A stretch of DNA of 64,000 nucleotides from CAVVNN01 sp963749605 (GTDB taxonomy: Bacteria > Actinomycetota > Thermoleophilia > Solirubrobacterales > 70-9), in NCBI GenBank assembly GCA_963749605.1, contig CAVVNN010000004.1, positions 124,001-188,000 of the forward strand, given 5' to 3'. Shown here one piece after another: positions 26,829-34,062 of the stretch (positions are counted from its first letter, which is position 1; every line of letters begins with the position of its first letter). The notes beneath the pieces were generated by a model. That model saw only the letters and a list, made by a program, of their open reading frames with translations, was not told the DNA's origin and did not search any database. A program made the translations under genes and the position numbers.

Positions 26829-27159
26829 ATGAAGAGTCCGCTCGACCACGACGCGGCGGAGCTGATCGCTCGCCGCTTCCGCGCCCTCTCCGACCCCACC
26901 CGGCTGCGGATCCTCGACCTGCTGCGCACCCGCGAGGAGGCGTCGGTGGGGGAGCTTGACCGAGGCGCTCGGCTCCTCCCAGCAGAACGTCTCCAAGCAC
27001 CTCGCCGCGCTGCGGGCCGAGGGCTTCGTCACCCGCCGCAAGCACGGAACCAGCTCGTTCTACTCGATCTCCGACCCCGCGGTGCTGGAGCTCTGCGACC
27101 GGGTCTGCGCGGGAATCGAAACCCAGCTCGCCGAGCTGGGCTCGGTCCTGGCCGGCTGA
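26829..27159 (+). CDS. ArsR-family winged-helix repressor, frameshifted near 26956
   Basis: A 109-residue ArsR-type repressor once one surplus T at about 26955-26956 is removed. The first frame gives MKSPLDHDAAELIARRFRAL with SDPTRLRILDLLRTREEASVGEL. The second continues TEALGSSQQNVSKHLAALRA (recognition helix) and GFVTRRKHGTSSFYSISDP. Two cysteines, ELCDRVC, lie in the last helix and could sense a thiophilic metal or an oxidant. The canonical ArsR ELCVCDL motif in the recognition region is absent. The gene is divergent from the DUF2892-MMPL pair and ends one base before the convergent channel stop. Confidence 0.8.
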
Positions 27160-27160
27160 G

Positions 27161-27880
27161 TCAGCCTTCGGCCCGCGTCTCCCGGCGGCGGCGAATCGCC
27201 TCGCCCGGGCGCCAGAGGCTGACCAGTCCGGCGACCAGGGTGACGAGGAAGATCTGGCCGATCATCATCTCCAGCCCGGAGATCATTCGGCCGGGCTGGC
27301 CGCCGGGGACGAGGTTGCCGTAGCCGGTCGTGGTCAGCGTCGTGTAGCTGAAGAAGAGGAAGTCGGAGCCCTGCGGGTGGGGAACTCCTTCGAAGAAGGC
27401 GCCGCTCTGCAGCCGGTCGAGCGCCCCGTAGAGGAAGGTGAAGAGGATCCCCAGCACGGCGTAGACGCTGACCGCACCGAGGATCGTCCGGAACCCGACC
27501 TCGGGCGCGGTGACGACGCGGCGCAGAACGGCGAGCATCGCCACGGTCAGCAGGGAGATCTGGACCAGCGAGGCGAAGTTGAGCCAGGGGCGGCCGCCGA
27601 AAGCTGCGCTGACCATTGCCAGCGCGATCGTCAGCCCCGAGAGCCAGATCGCCGCTCGGACCAGGCCGGCGCGGGCCTGCGAGCTGGTCAGGGCGACCAC
27701 CGACGTCGCGCTCGTGGCGACGGTCAGCACGACTGCCGACCAGCCGCGGTTGGAGATCAGGGATGCGAGCACGTAGGTGAGGAGGACCAGGAAGAAGACA
27801 AGGCCGAAGGCGTCGCTGATCCGCTGCGCACGCTGCAGCCAACGCTCGCGCGTACGAGCCCGGCGGGATGCCGTGTCCAT
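27161..27880 (-). CDS. potassium-channel-like ion channel (Ion_trans_2)
   Basis: A 239-residue integral membrane protein. The selectivity filter is FFSYTTLTTTGYGNLVPG (GYG), preceded by a pore helix and followed by the inner helix MMIGQIFLVTLVAGLVSLW. At least four further hydrophobic helices precede the pore (FFLVLLTYVLASLI, AVVLTVATSATSVVALTS, AIWLSGLTIALAMVSAAF, LLTVAMLAVLRRV), as in six-TM channels. S4-like arginine spacing is not evident and no RCK/TrkA domain is attached, so gating is unknown. Confidence 0.88.
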   Translation of the reverse strand: MDTASRRARTRERWLQRAQRISDAFGLVFFLVLLTYVLASLISNRGWSAVVLTVATSATSVVALTSSQARAGLVRAAIWLSGLTIALAMVSAAFGGRPWLNFASLVQISLLTVAMLAVLRRVVTAPEVGFRTILGAVSVYAVLGILFTFLYGALDRLQSGAFFEGVPHPQGSDFLFFSYTTLTTTGYGNLVPGGQPGRMISGLEMMIGQIFLVTLVAGLVSLWRPGEAIRRRRETRAEG

Positions 27881-27923
27881 GACCGGCAGTTCGGGCGGCG
27901 CGCCCCGTTTCCTCCCGGTTTGG

Positions 27924-28517
27924 CTAGAGCCCGGCCGGGTGGCGGGCGACGAATCCGCTTGGCACGACCATCTGCGGATGCCAGCGCGGGCCGGAAGCGC
28001 CCGGCGGGTCGTCGCGGGTGTCGTAGCGCAGGCCGGCGACGACCATGAACACGTGCTCGGAGTTCGCGTACACGGTTATCCAGCGGCCGGTGCCGCCGAC
28101 TCCCCAGCCCGAGAGCTGGCCCGAGACGAGCGTCGTGTCGAGCAGGCCGCCTCCGTGCAGCGCGTAGCTGACGGCGCCGGAGCAGTCGTAGCCGCGCGAG
28201 CGCCAGCCCAGGTGCCCGCCTCCCCAGAGATAGGGCCTGTGGCGGATGCGATTGGCGGCGGCGACCACCGCCCTGACCGGCGCGGGCGCGTTCCGCGGGG
28301 CGACGGCCCTCCCGTTGGAGAGGACCGAGCCGCACGTCGCGCTGCTCGCTTCCATGCCGAACACGCCGGGAAGGCACTGTTCCGGCCCCGCGGGAAGCAG
28401 GACGGTTTCGGCGTGGGCGACCCCTCCGCCGAGCGCCAGGGTCGCGGCGACCATCGCCGGCGCCCATCGGCCCCACCTCTTTGCTCTGCGCTCGGGTTTC
28501 CTGGCTCGGAACGTCAT
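27924..28517 (-). CDS. secreted NlpC/P60-like cell-wall hydrolase
   Basis: A 197-residue exported protein with signal peptide WAPAMVAATLALGGGVAHA. The NlpC/P60 core is seen as RPYLWGGGHLGWRSRGYDCS (catalytic Cys in DCSGAVSYALH) and SEHVFMVVAG (catalytic His). This family cleaves peptidoglycan peptide bonds. There is no SH3 or LysM binding domain, so the protein is the small catalytic type. The start at ATG 28517 follows directly after the tRNA-Ser gene, both on the minus strand. Confidence 0.8.
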   Translation of the reverse strand: MTFRARKPERRAKRWGRWAPAMVAATLALGGGVAHAETVLLPAGPEQCLPGVFGMEASSATCGSVLSNGRAVAPRNAPAPVRAVVAAANRIRHRPYLWGGGHLGWRSRGYDCSGAVSYALHGGGLLDTTLVSGQLSGWGVGGTGRWITVYANSEHVFMVVAGLRYDTRDDPPGASGPRWHPQMVVPSGFVARHPAGL

Positions 28518-28524
28518 TCCTCAG

Positions 28525-28613
28525 CGGAGGGGGTGGGATTCGAACCCACGAGAGACCTTGCGGCCCCCAACGGTTTTCGAGACCGCCCCGTTCAACCACT
28601 CCGGCACCCCTCC
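28525..28613 (-). tRNA. tRNA-Ser (anticodon CGA)
   Basis: An 89-base class II tRNA on the minus strand. The acceptor arm GGAGGGG (5' end at 28613) pairs with CCCCTCC, with discriminator G at 28525 and no encoded CCA. The D-arm GAGTGGTTGAACGG is serine-like. The anticodon loop CTCGAAA gives anticodon CGA, reading UCG. A long variable arm follows, and the T-loop is GGTTCGAATCC. Confidence 0.96.
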
Positions 28614-28680
28614 GGGGCACTGCTGAAGGTCGATTCTAGGCGGAACTCAAGGGCGGCATAGAGCGCGCCGATGAGGCCGG

Positions 28681-30619
28681 ATGCAAGGCAACGAGCAGAC
28701 ACGGCTCGGGCAGTTCTTCGATCGCCGCCCGGTGCTGCTGCGCTCGCTCGCGATCGCCGCGCTGCTCTGGGGCGTCGGCTACCTGACCTGGCGGATCGGC
28801 TGGAGCGGCGAAGGCGCGAGCCCGGTCGCCTTCGCGATGCTGCTGGTGACGGAGATATACGGGCTCTGGGCGCTCGGCATGCTGGCGTGGTTCTCCTGGT
28901 CGCGCCCGCCTGTCGCACGGCCGGCGGCGACGCCGGGATACTCGGTCGACGTCTACGTCTGCACCTATGACGAGCCGACCGAGGTGGTCGCGGCGACCCT
29001 GGCCGGCTGCCGCGCCCTCACCTATCCGCACACGACCTGGCTGCTCGACGACGGCCGGCGGCCGGAGATGGAGGAGCTGGCGGAGATGGCAGGCGCCCGC
29101 TACCTGACCCGGCCCGACAGCTCCCACGCCAAGGCGGGCAACATCAACGCGGCGCTGCGGCGCACAGACGGAGAGCTGGTGCTGATGCTCGACGCCGACC
29201 ACGTGCCGATGCCCGACGCGCTCGACGCGATGGTCGGTTACTTCGACGACGAGCGCATGGCGCTGGTGCAGAGCCCGCACGACTTCTTCAACCACGACTC
29301 GGTCCAGCACTACGTGGTCGGCCGCCACGAGCAGTCGCTCTTCTACCGCGTCGTCTGTCCCGGCAAGGACCGCCACGGCGCCGCCTACTGGTGCGGCTCC
29401 TCGGCGCTGATTCGCCGCGAGGCGCTGCTCGAGATCGGCGGCGTCGCCACCGAGACGATCGCCGAGGACTTCCACACGACGATCCGCCTGCAGCGCCATG
29501 GTTGGAGGAGCTCGCTACCACGACGAGGTGCTGGTGCAGGGGCTGGCGCCGCACGACCTCGACGGCTACCTGCTCCAGCGCGACCGCTGGGCGCGGGGCA
29601 ACCTCGCCGTCTTCACACTGCCGGAGTCCCCCCTGCGCGCCCGCGAGCTGAAGCCACTGCAGCGGCTCTCCTACTTCGCCAGCCTCGCCGCCTACCTGGC
29701 GCCGCCGATGCGGCTGCTGCTGCTGCTGACGCTGGGCCTGGTGCTGTGGACGGGGGAGCTGCCGATGAAGATCAGCGTGGTGGCCCTGGCGGCGCTGTGG
29801 CTGCCGTCGGTCACCCTCAGTCTGGGCGCCGGGGCGGCGCTGGCGCGCGGCTACATGCGGATCGGCGAGACCGCCCACTACGAGCTGCTGACGATGGAGA
29901 TCTACACGCGGGCGCTGCGCTGCGCCATCTTCCCCGGCCGCACCGCCTTCAAGGTGACGCCAAAGCAGGGCACCGGCGGCGGCGGCCTCGCGTCCGTGCG
30001 CAAGCTGCACCTGGTGCTCGCCTGCGCCGTGCTGGTCGGCGCCGGCACGGTGATGCGCCTGCTCGACCTCGCCGGCGTCGGGCCACTGCCCGACCTGCCC
30101 GGCATCGCCGCTGTGATCGTCCCACTGCTCGGGCTGGTCGAGCTGCGCCGCATCGGGCGCACGCTGCTCGCGGTCGGGCGCCGCCGGCAGCGGCGGCTGG
30201 TCTACCGCTTCGAGGGCGACGCGCCCGCCCAGTGCTTCTCGGAGGACGGCCATATCCCCGGCCGGCTGATCGACGCCAGCGCCGCGGGCGTCGGGCTGGT
30301 TCTCGACGCGCCGCTCGAAGTCGGCGCCCGCCCGGCGATCCTGCTCGACCTCGACGATGCGGCCGGGGAGACCCACGAGGTCGCCGCCGAGGTCGAGGTG
30401 CGCTCCTGTCGCGAGGCGGATGGTCGCTACCTGGTCGGCGCGACGATCGAGGAGATCGACCCCGCTTCGCGGATGCGCCTGATGGAGTGGTGCTACGTCG
30501 TCTGCAGCCACGAGCGCCTGCGCGGCCACCGCCCGGCCGCGCCGCCGGCCCGCGAAGCCGAGGCGATCGTGCTGCCGCTGCCGCTGCCGGCCCGCACGCC
30601 ACGGGCCGCCGTCGCGTAG
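28681..30619 (+). CDS. cellulose synthase-like GT2 glycosyltransferase with C-terminal PilZ domain, frameshifted near 29512
   Basis: A BcsA-like processive glycosyltransferase, 645 residues after removing one surplus base at about 29512. Two N-terminal TM helices precede the GT2 domain, which has VDVYVCTYDEPTEVV, LMLDADHVPMPDAL (DxD), TIAEDFHTTI (the TED position) and QRDRWARGN (QxxRW). The frame changes between HGWRS and RYHDEVLVQGLAPHDLDGYL. About four further TM helices follow. The C-terminal PilZ domain shows RRRQRRLVYR (RxxxR) and IDASAAGVGL (D-x-S-x-x-G), the c-di-GMP-binding signature. The product is probably a beta-linked extracellular polysaccharide. No bcsB, bcsZ or diguanylate cyclase adjoins it. 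It is bracketed by two tRNA-Ser genes. Confidence 0.87.
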
Positions 30620-30638
30620 GGCCGCCCAAACCGCGAAG

Positions 30639-30727
30639 CGGAGAGGGAGGGATTCGAACCCTCGAGGCAGGTTTCCCCGCCCACGCGATTTCCAGTCGCG
30701 CTCCTTAAGCCACTCGGACACCTCTCC
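30639..30727 (-). tRNA. tRNA-Ser (anticodon GGA)
   Basis: An 89-base class II tRNA on the minus strand. The acceptor arm GGAGAGG (5' end at 30727) pairs with CCTCTCC, with discriminator G at 30639 and no encoded CCA. The anticodon loop CTGGAAA gives GGA, reading UCC/UCU. A long variable arm and the T-loop GGTTCGAATCC are present. Confidence 0.96.
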
Positions 30728-30749
30728 GGGCCTCCAAGGGTATTGGCTC

Positions 30750-31220
30750 TCAGCCACGGCGAGCAGAGAAGAACTTCGTCAATAGAGCGGCGCACTCGGG
30801 CTCGAGCACCCCGCCGGTGACAGCCGGCCGATGGTTGAGGGCGGGCTCGGCGAGGATGTCGAGGACGCTGCCGGCGGCGCCGGCCTTGGGGTCGGGAGCG
30901 CCGAAGACAACCGCCGGGATGCGGGCGAGGACGATTGCCCCCGCGCACATCGCGCAGGGCTCGAGGGTGACGTAGAGGGTCGTGCCGGCCAGCCGCCAAC
31001 CGCCAAGCGCCTCGGCGGCGGCGCGGATCGCAAGGATCTCGGCGTGGGCGGTGGGGTCGCGCCGCAGCTCGCGCTCGTTGCCCGCGGCGGCGAGCGGCTC
31101 GCCGTCGCGGGCGACAACTGCCCCGATCGGCACGTCGCCGTGGCCTTCGGCACGTTGGGCCTGCTCGATGGCCAGGCCCATCAGCCGCTCGTGGGTCGGT
31201 ATGAGAACGCCGGCCTGCAT
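30750..31220 (-). CDS. tadA: tRNA-specific adenosine deaminase (A34 to I34)
   Basis: A 156-residue zinc-dependent cytidine-deaminase-fold enzyme that makes inosine at the wobble position of tRNA-Arg(ACG). Zinc and catalytic motifs are TAHAEILAIRAAA (HAE) and TLEPCAMCAGAIVLARI (PCxxC). Substrate-binding DVPIGAVVARDG and the C-terminal LLTKFFSARRG are also typical of TadA. ATG 31220 is used; an in-frame ATG 13 codons in (MGLAIEQAQRAEG) is an alternative. It lies 22 bases from the tRNA-Ser(GGA) gene on the same strand. Confidence 0.93.
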   Translation of the reverse strand: MQAGVLIPTHERLMGLAIEQAQRAEGHGDVPIGAVVARDGEPLAAAGNERELRRDPTAHAEILAIRAAAEALGGWRLAGTTLYVTLEPCAMCAGAIVLARIPAVVFGAPDPKAGAAGSVLDILAEPALNHRPAVTGGVLEPECAALLTKFFSARRG

Positions 31221-31276
31221 CCATCGGAGAGTATGTGCGACCTACAACTTCGCCGCCGGGCCGGTGTTAGGGAAGT

Positions 31277-31307
31277 GCTCGCGCGAATGCAGGGGATTCC
31301 CGCGAGC
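31277..31307 (+). promoter_or_regulatory. mRNA hairpin in the subtilase leader
   Basis: GCTCGCG pairs with CGCGAGC and, after one C-C mismatch, GAAT pairs with ATTC, closing a GCAGGGG loop. The hairpin includes the alternative subtilase start ATG 31287 and ends 12 bases before the start used here. It could affect translation start choice. This is inferred from sequence alone. Confidence 0.3.
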
Positions 31308-31319
31308 CTCGAGACGCAG

Positions 31320-32660
31320 ATGAAACGATTCCTTCCGATCCTCGCGGCGGCGGCCCTGCTCGCCCCGCCCCTCGCCGGCTCCGCGCCGGCCCGCGCGGCT
31401 GCGCCACGCGGGGCAACGGGCTTCGCGCCGGGCCAGGTGATCGTCAAGTTCAAGGGCGAGCGGCTGGGAAAGACGGTCGAGCTGCCGCCGCGGGTCGGCG
31501 TGCGAGAGGCCGCGGCGGCGCTGCGTAAGAGCCCACGGGTCGCCTACGCGGAGCCGAACTACATCGCCACGGCTTCGGCGGCGAGTGCCGGCGCGATTCC
31601 CTTCGTCCCCAATGACCCGGGCAGGCTCGTCAACCCGGGCGTGCCGGGCGGCTGGGTCCGCAAGCAGTGGAATTTCCTCCCCTGGGAGGGAGGGGACACC
31701 GCACCGCTCTCCATCTCCCCCGGCGGCGTCGACGCGCCGGGCGCCTGGGAAAACCTGATCGCGGCCGGCCACCCCGGGGCGGAAGGGGTCACCGTCGCCG
31801 TCCTCGACAGCGGCATCGCCTATCGCGACGACGGCACGAAGTTCCTGCGCAGCCCGGATTTCTCGGTCGATCAGTTCACAAGGGGCTACGACTTCATCGC
31901 CAACGACCGCCTTCCGCTCGACCGGAACGGCCATGGAACCCATGTGGCGGGGACGATCGCCGAGGAGACCGACAACGCGACCGGCCTTACCGGACTCGCC
32001 TACGGCGCCAAGTTGATGCCGATTCGCGTTCTCAACAGACACGGTGAAGGGCTGGCAAACAGGATCGCCAAGGGAATCCGCTTCGCGGTGTCCCACGGCG
32101 CCGACGTGATCAACATGAGCTTCAATTTCGACTGCCACCAGAAGGTGCCGGTCGTCAACGCGGCGCTCCGACGGGCCTATGAAAAGGGGGTCGTGACGGT
32201 GGCCTCGGTCGGCAACCGGGAATTCGAGCACTGCGTGTCGGCGCCCGCCACCTCGCCGCACGTGATCGGCGTCGGAGGGACCACCGAGGGGGCCTGCCTT
32301 GGCAAGTACTCGCTGGCCGGCAAGGGCGTCGACGTCGTCGCTCCGGGAGGAGGGGTGCCCAAGCCCGGCTGCCCATCCGTTTTCGACCGTCCGATCTATC
32401 AGGTGACTCTCACAGGCCGCAGCACCAAGCTCTTCGGCGAGCCTGGGGGATACGCCGGGACCTCGATGGCGGCGGCGCACGTTTCGGCCACGGCGGCACT
32501 GATCCTCGCCGCCGGGATCGGCCCGAAGACGACGCCTCGGGGACTGGTCAAGGCAGTGACGCAGAGACTCAAGCAAACCGCCCGCAGCATCGGGCTGCCG
32601 AAGACGCAGCAGGGCGCCGGGCTGATCGACGCCAACAAAGCGACGGAGTCGGGCGCCTAG
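31320..32660 (+). CDS. secreted subtilisin-like S8 serine protease
   Basis: A 446-residue exported protease. Signal peptide FLPILAAAALLAPPLAGSAPARA is followed by a short propeptide (GFAPGQVIVKFKGERLGK), which acts as intramolecular chaperone/inhibitor in the family. The catalytic triad is Asp163 in AVLDSGIAYRD, His205 in NGHGTHVAGTIAEE and Ser382 in GTSMAAAHVSATAALI; the oxyanion Asn is in VASVGNREF. No extra C-terminal domain is present. ATG 31320 gives a classical signal peptide but lacks a Shine-Dalgarno. ATG 31287 has AGGGAAG upstream and is a real alternative. The stop is shared with the convergent stress protein inside one CTAG. Confidence 0.93.
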   Translation: MKRFLPILAAAALLAPPLAGSAPARAAAPRGATGFAPGQVIVKFKGERLGKTVELPPRVGVREAAAALRKSPRVAYAEPNYIATASAASAGAIPFVPNDPGRLVNPGVPGGWVRKQWNFLPWEGGDTAPLSISPGGVDAPGAWENLIAAGHPGAEGVTVAVLDSGIAYRDDGTKFLRSPDFSVDQFTRGYDFIANDRLPLDRNGHGTHVAGTIAEETDNATGLTGLAYGAKLMPIRVLNRHGEGLANRIAKGIRFAVSHGADVINMSFNFDCHQKVPVVNAALRRAYEKGVVTVASVGNREFEHCVSAPATSPHVIGVGGTTEGACLGKYSLAGKGVDVVAPGGGVPKPGCPSVFDRPIYQVTLTGRSTKLFGEPGGYAGTSMAAAHVSATAALILAAGIGPKTTPRGLVKAVTQRLKQTARSIGLPKTQQGAGLIDANKATESGA

Positions 32661-33100
32661 GTCGTGCGGACGATGATCACGCTGCAGGGAGCGTGATGGG
32701 AGACGTTGTTGGGGACGCTGCCGAGGAGGAAACGGCGGGCGCCGGTCATCCCCTTGTTGCCGACGACGATGAGATCGGCGTCGGTTTCCTCCGCCACGTT
32801 GAGGATTGCGTCCGCGGGGTTGCCCTCGACGGGGTGGGTCTGGACCTCCACGCCCTCCCGTTTGGCTGCCGCGGCGGCGGCGTCGAGGACGAGGTTGACG
32901 TCCTCGCGAGGGCCGATCTCGTGCTGGACGTCGGGCGGGAGGTCCTGCTGCTCCCCTTCCAGGCGACGCTTGGGGACCGGATCGTAGGCACTGACGATGC
33001 TGAGGCTGGCGTCGGCCAGCTTGGCGAGGTCGACGGCCTGGCGGACGGCCTCGGCGGCGGTCTCCGATCCGTCGGTTCCAACCACGATGCGAGTGAACAC
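32657..33100 (-). CDS. universal stress protein (UspA family)
   Basis: A 147-residue single-domain UspA protein. It begins RIVVGTDGSETAAEAVRQAV and has the ATP-binding loop VVGNKGMTGARRFLLGSVPN (G-x2-G-x9-G-S) followed by HHAPCSVIIVRT. It is therefore probably the ATP-binding subclass, of unknown client. It runs convergent to the subtilase; both stops lie in the same palindrome CTAG. Confidence 0.93.
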   Translation of the reverse strand: MFTRIVVGTDGSETAAEAVRQAVDLAKLADASLSIVSAYDPVPKRRLEGEQQDLPPDVQHEIGPREDVNLVLDAAAAAAKREGVEVQTHPVEGNPADAILNVAEETDADLIVVGNKGMTGARRFLLGSVPNNVSHHAPCSVIIVRTT

Positions 33101-33139
33101 GCCCCGCCTCCTCTGCTCGGTCGCTGAACGAGGCCGATA

Positions 33140-33283
33140 CTAACGGGGCGCGTGGCGGGCGGGGAGGCCGTGGAAGCCGGAGCCGAGGATCTCGGTGGGC
33201 GTGGTCGCCAGCCTCACGATCGCGATCGCGATCGAGGCGAGAAGGCAGACGACCAGCACCACCATCCCGATTTTCCACAGCAT
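33140..33283 (-). CDS. small single-TM protein (47 residues), unknown
   Basis: A short frame from ATG 33283. It encodes MLWKIGMVVLVVCLLASIAI plus a Arg-Leu-Ala and Pro-rich tail ending ARHAPR. The strong hydrophobic helix, charged N-terminus and lack of any overlapping gene support it. It is divergent from the MBL-fold gene at 33323 and upstream, on the same strand, of the stress protein. No clear Shine-Dalgarno is present, so it may be a chance frame. Confidence 0.42.
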   Translation of the reverse strand: MLWKIGMVVLVVCLLASIAIAIVRLATTPTEILGSGFHGLPARHAPR

Positions 33284-33322
33284 CGGCACCGGAGGAACCC
33301 TAGCCGTGGATAAGGTTTGCCC

Positions 33323-34033
33323 ATGGAGAGGGTCGCGGATGGGGTTTGGCTCCTGCGGGGGGACCTGCGGGGGGCGATGAACATCTACTTCCTCGAGGAC
33401 GAGGGAGGCGTCGTGCAGTTCGACGCGGGGACCAAGGCGATGCGAAAGGCTGCGCGGACTGCGGCAGAGGAGCTCGGCGGGGTGACGCGGGTGGTGCTGG
33501 GGCACGCTCATGCCGACCACCGGGGGACGGCGCCGTATATGGGCGCTCCCGTCTTCTGCCATCCGGACGAAGTCGCCGATGCCGAAAGCGACGCCTCGAT
33601 CGCCCCCTATATGGACCTCTCGCAGCTGCCGGTGGCGCCGGTGCGCTGGATCTACCCCTTCCTGTTGCGTCGCTGGGACGGCGGCGCGGTGAAGATCGCC
33701 GGGACGGTGAGCGAGGGCGACGAGGTGGCGGGCTTCCGCGTCATCCACTTCCCCGGGCACGCGCCGGGGCTGATCGGGCTGTGGAGGGAGAGCGACAGGG
33801 TGGCGTTGGTCAGCGACGTGGTCTATCTGGTCGACTCGGCGCGACTCAAAGCGCTGCCCGAGGGCGAGGCCAGCGTTCCCCACCCCGCCTGGGCCTGGGA
33901 TCATCAACAGGCAAAGGAGTCGGTCCGCAAGCTGGCGGCGCTGGAGCCCCAGGTCGTCTGCGCCGGGCACGCGGAGCCCCTGCGCGGGGAGAACCTACGG
34001 GAGACCCTGGAGCGCGCGGCCGAGAAGCACTAG
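33323..34033 (+). CDS. metallo-beta-lactamase-fold hydrolase
   Basis: A 236-residue MBL-fold protein. The metal-binding motif is LGHAHADHRGTAP (HxHxDH), followed by HFPGHAPGLIGLW, ALVSDVVYLVD and the C-terminal VVCAGHAEPLRGENL (last His ligand). These are the expected glyoxalase-II-like ligand positions; the substrate is unknown. ATG 33323 is chosen over a TTG two codons upstream. It is followed after 29 bases by a large membrane protein gene in the same direction. Confidence 0.88.
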   Translation: MERVADGVWLLRGDLRGAMNIYFLEDEGGVVQFDAGTKAMRKAARTAAEELGGVTRVVLGHAHADHRGTAPYMGAPVFCHPDEVADAESDASIAPYMDLSQLPVAPVRWIYPFLLRRWDGGAVKIAGTVSEGDEVAGFRVIHFPGHAPGLIGLWRESDRVALVSDVVYLVDSARLKALPEGEASVPHPAWAWDHQQAKESVRKLAALEPQVVCAGHAEPLRGENLRETLERAAEKH

Positions 34034-34062
34034 GCGCGCCCGCTGCCATAAGTTCCGCCGCG

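Noticed and set aside
27757..28620. 287-codon frame reading through the NlpC/P60 gene and the tRNA-Ser gene
   Set aside because: It crosses a tRNA gene and is antisense or out of frame to better-supported genes.
29500..29520. Programmed ribosomal frameshift in the cellulose-synthase-like gene
   Set aside because: There is no slippery heptamer or downstream pseudoknot, and the change matches the single extra-base pattern seen elsewhere in the window.
28525..30727. Genomic island between the two tRNA-Ser genes
   Set aside because: There is no integrase, no direct repeat of a tRNA 3' end and no change of base composition. It is kept only as a hypothesis for gene-order comparison.
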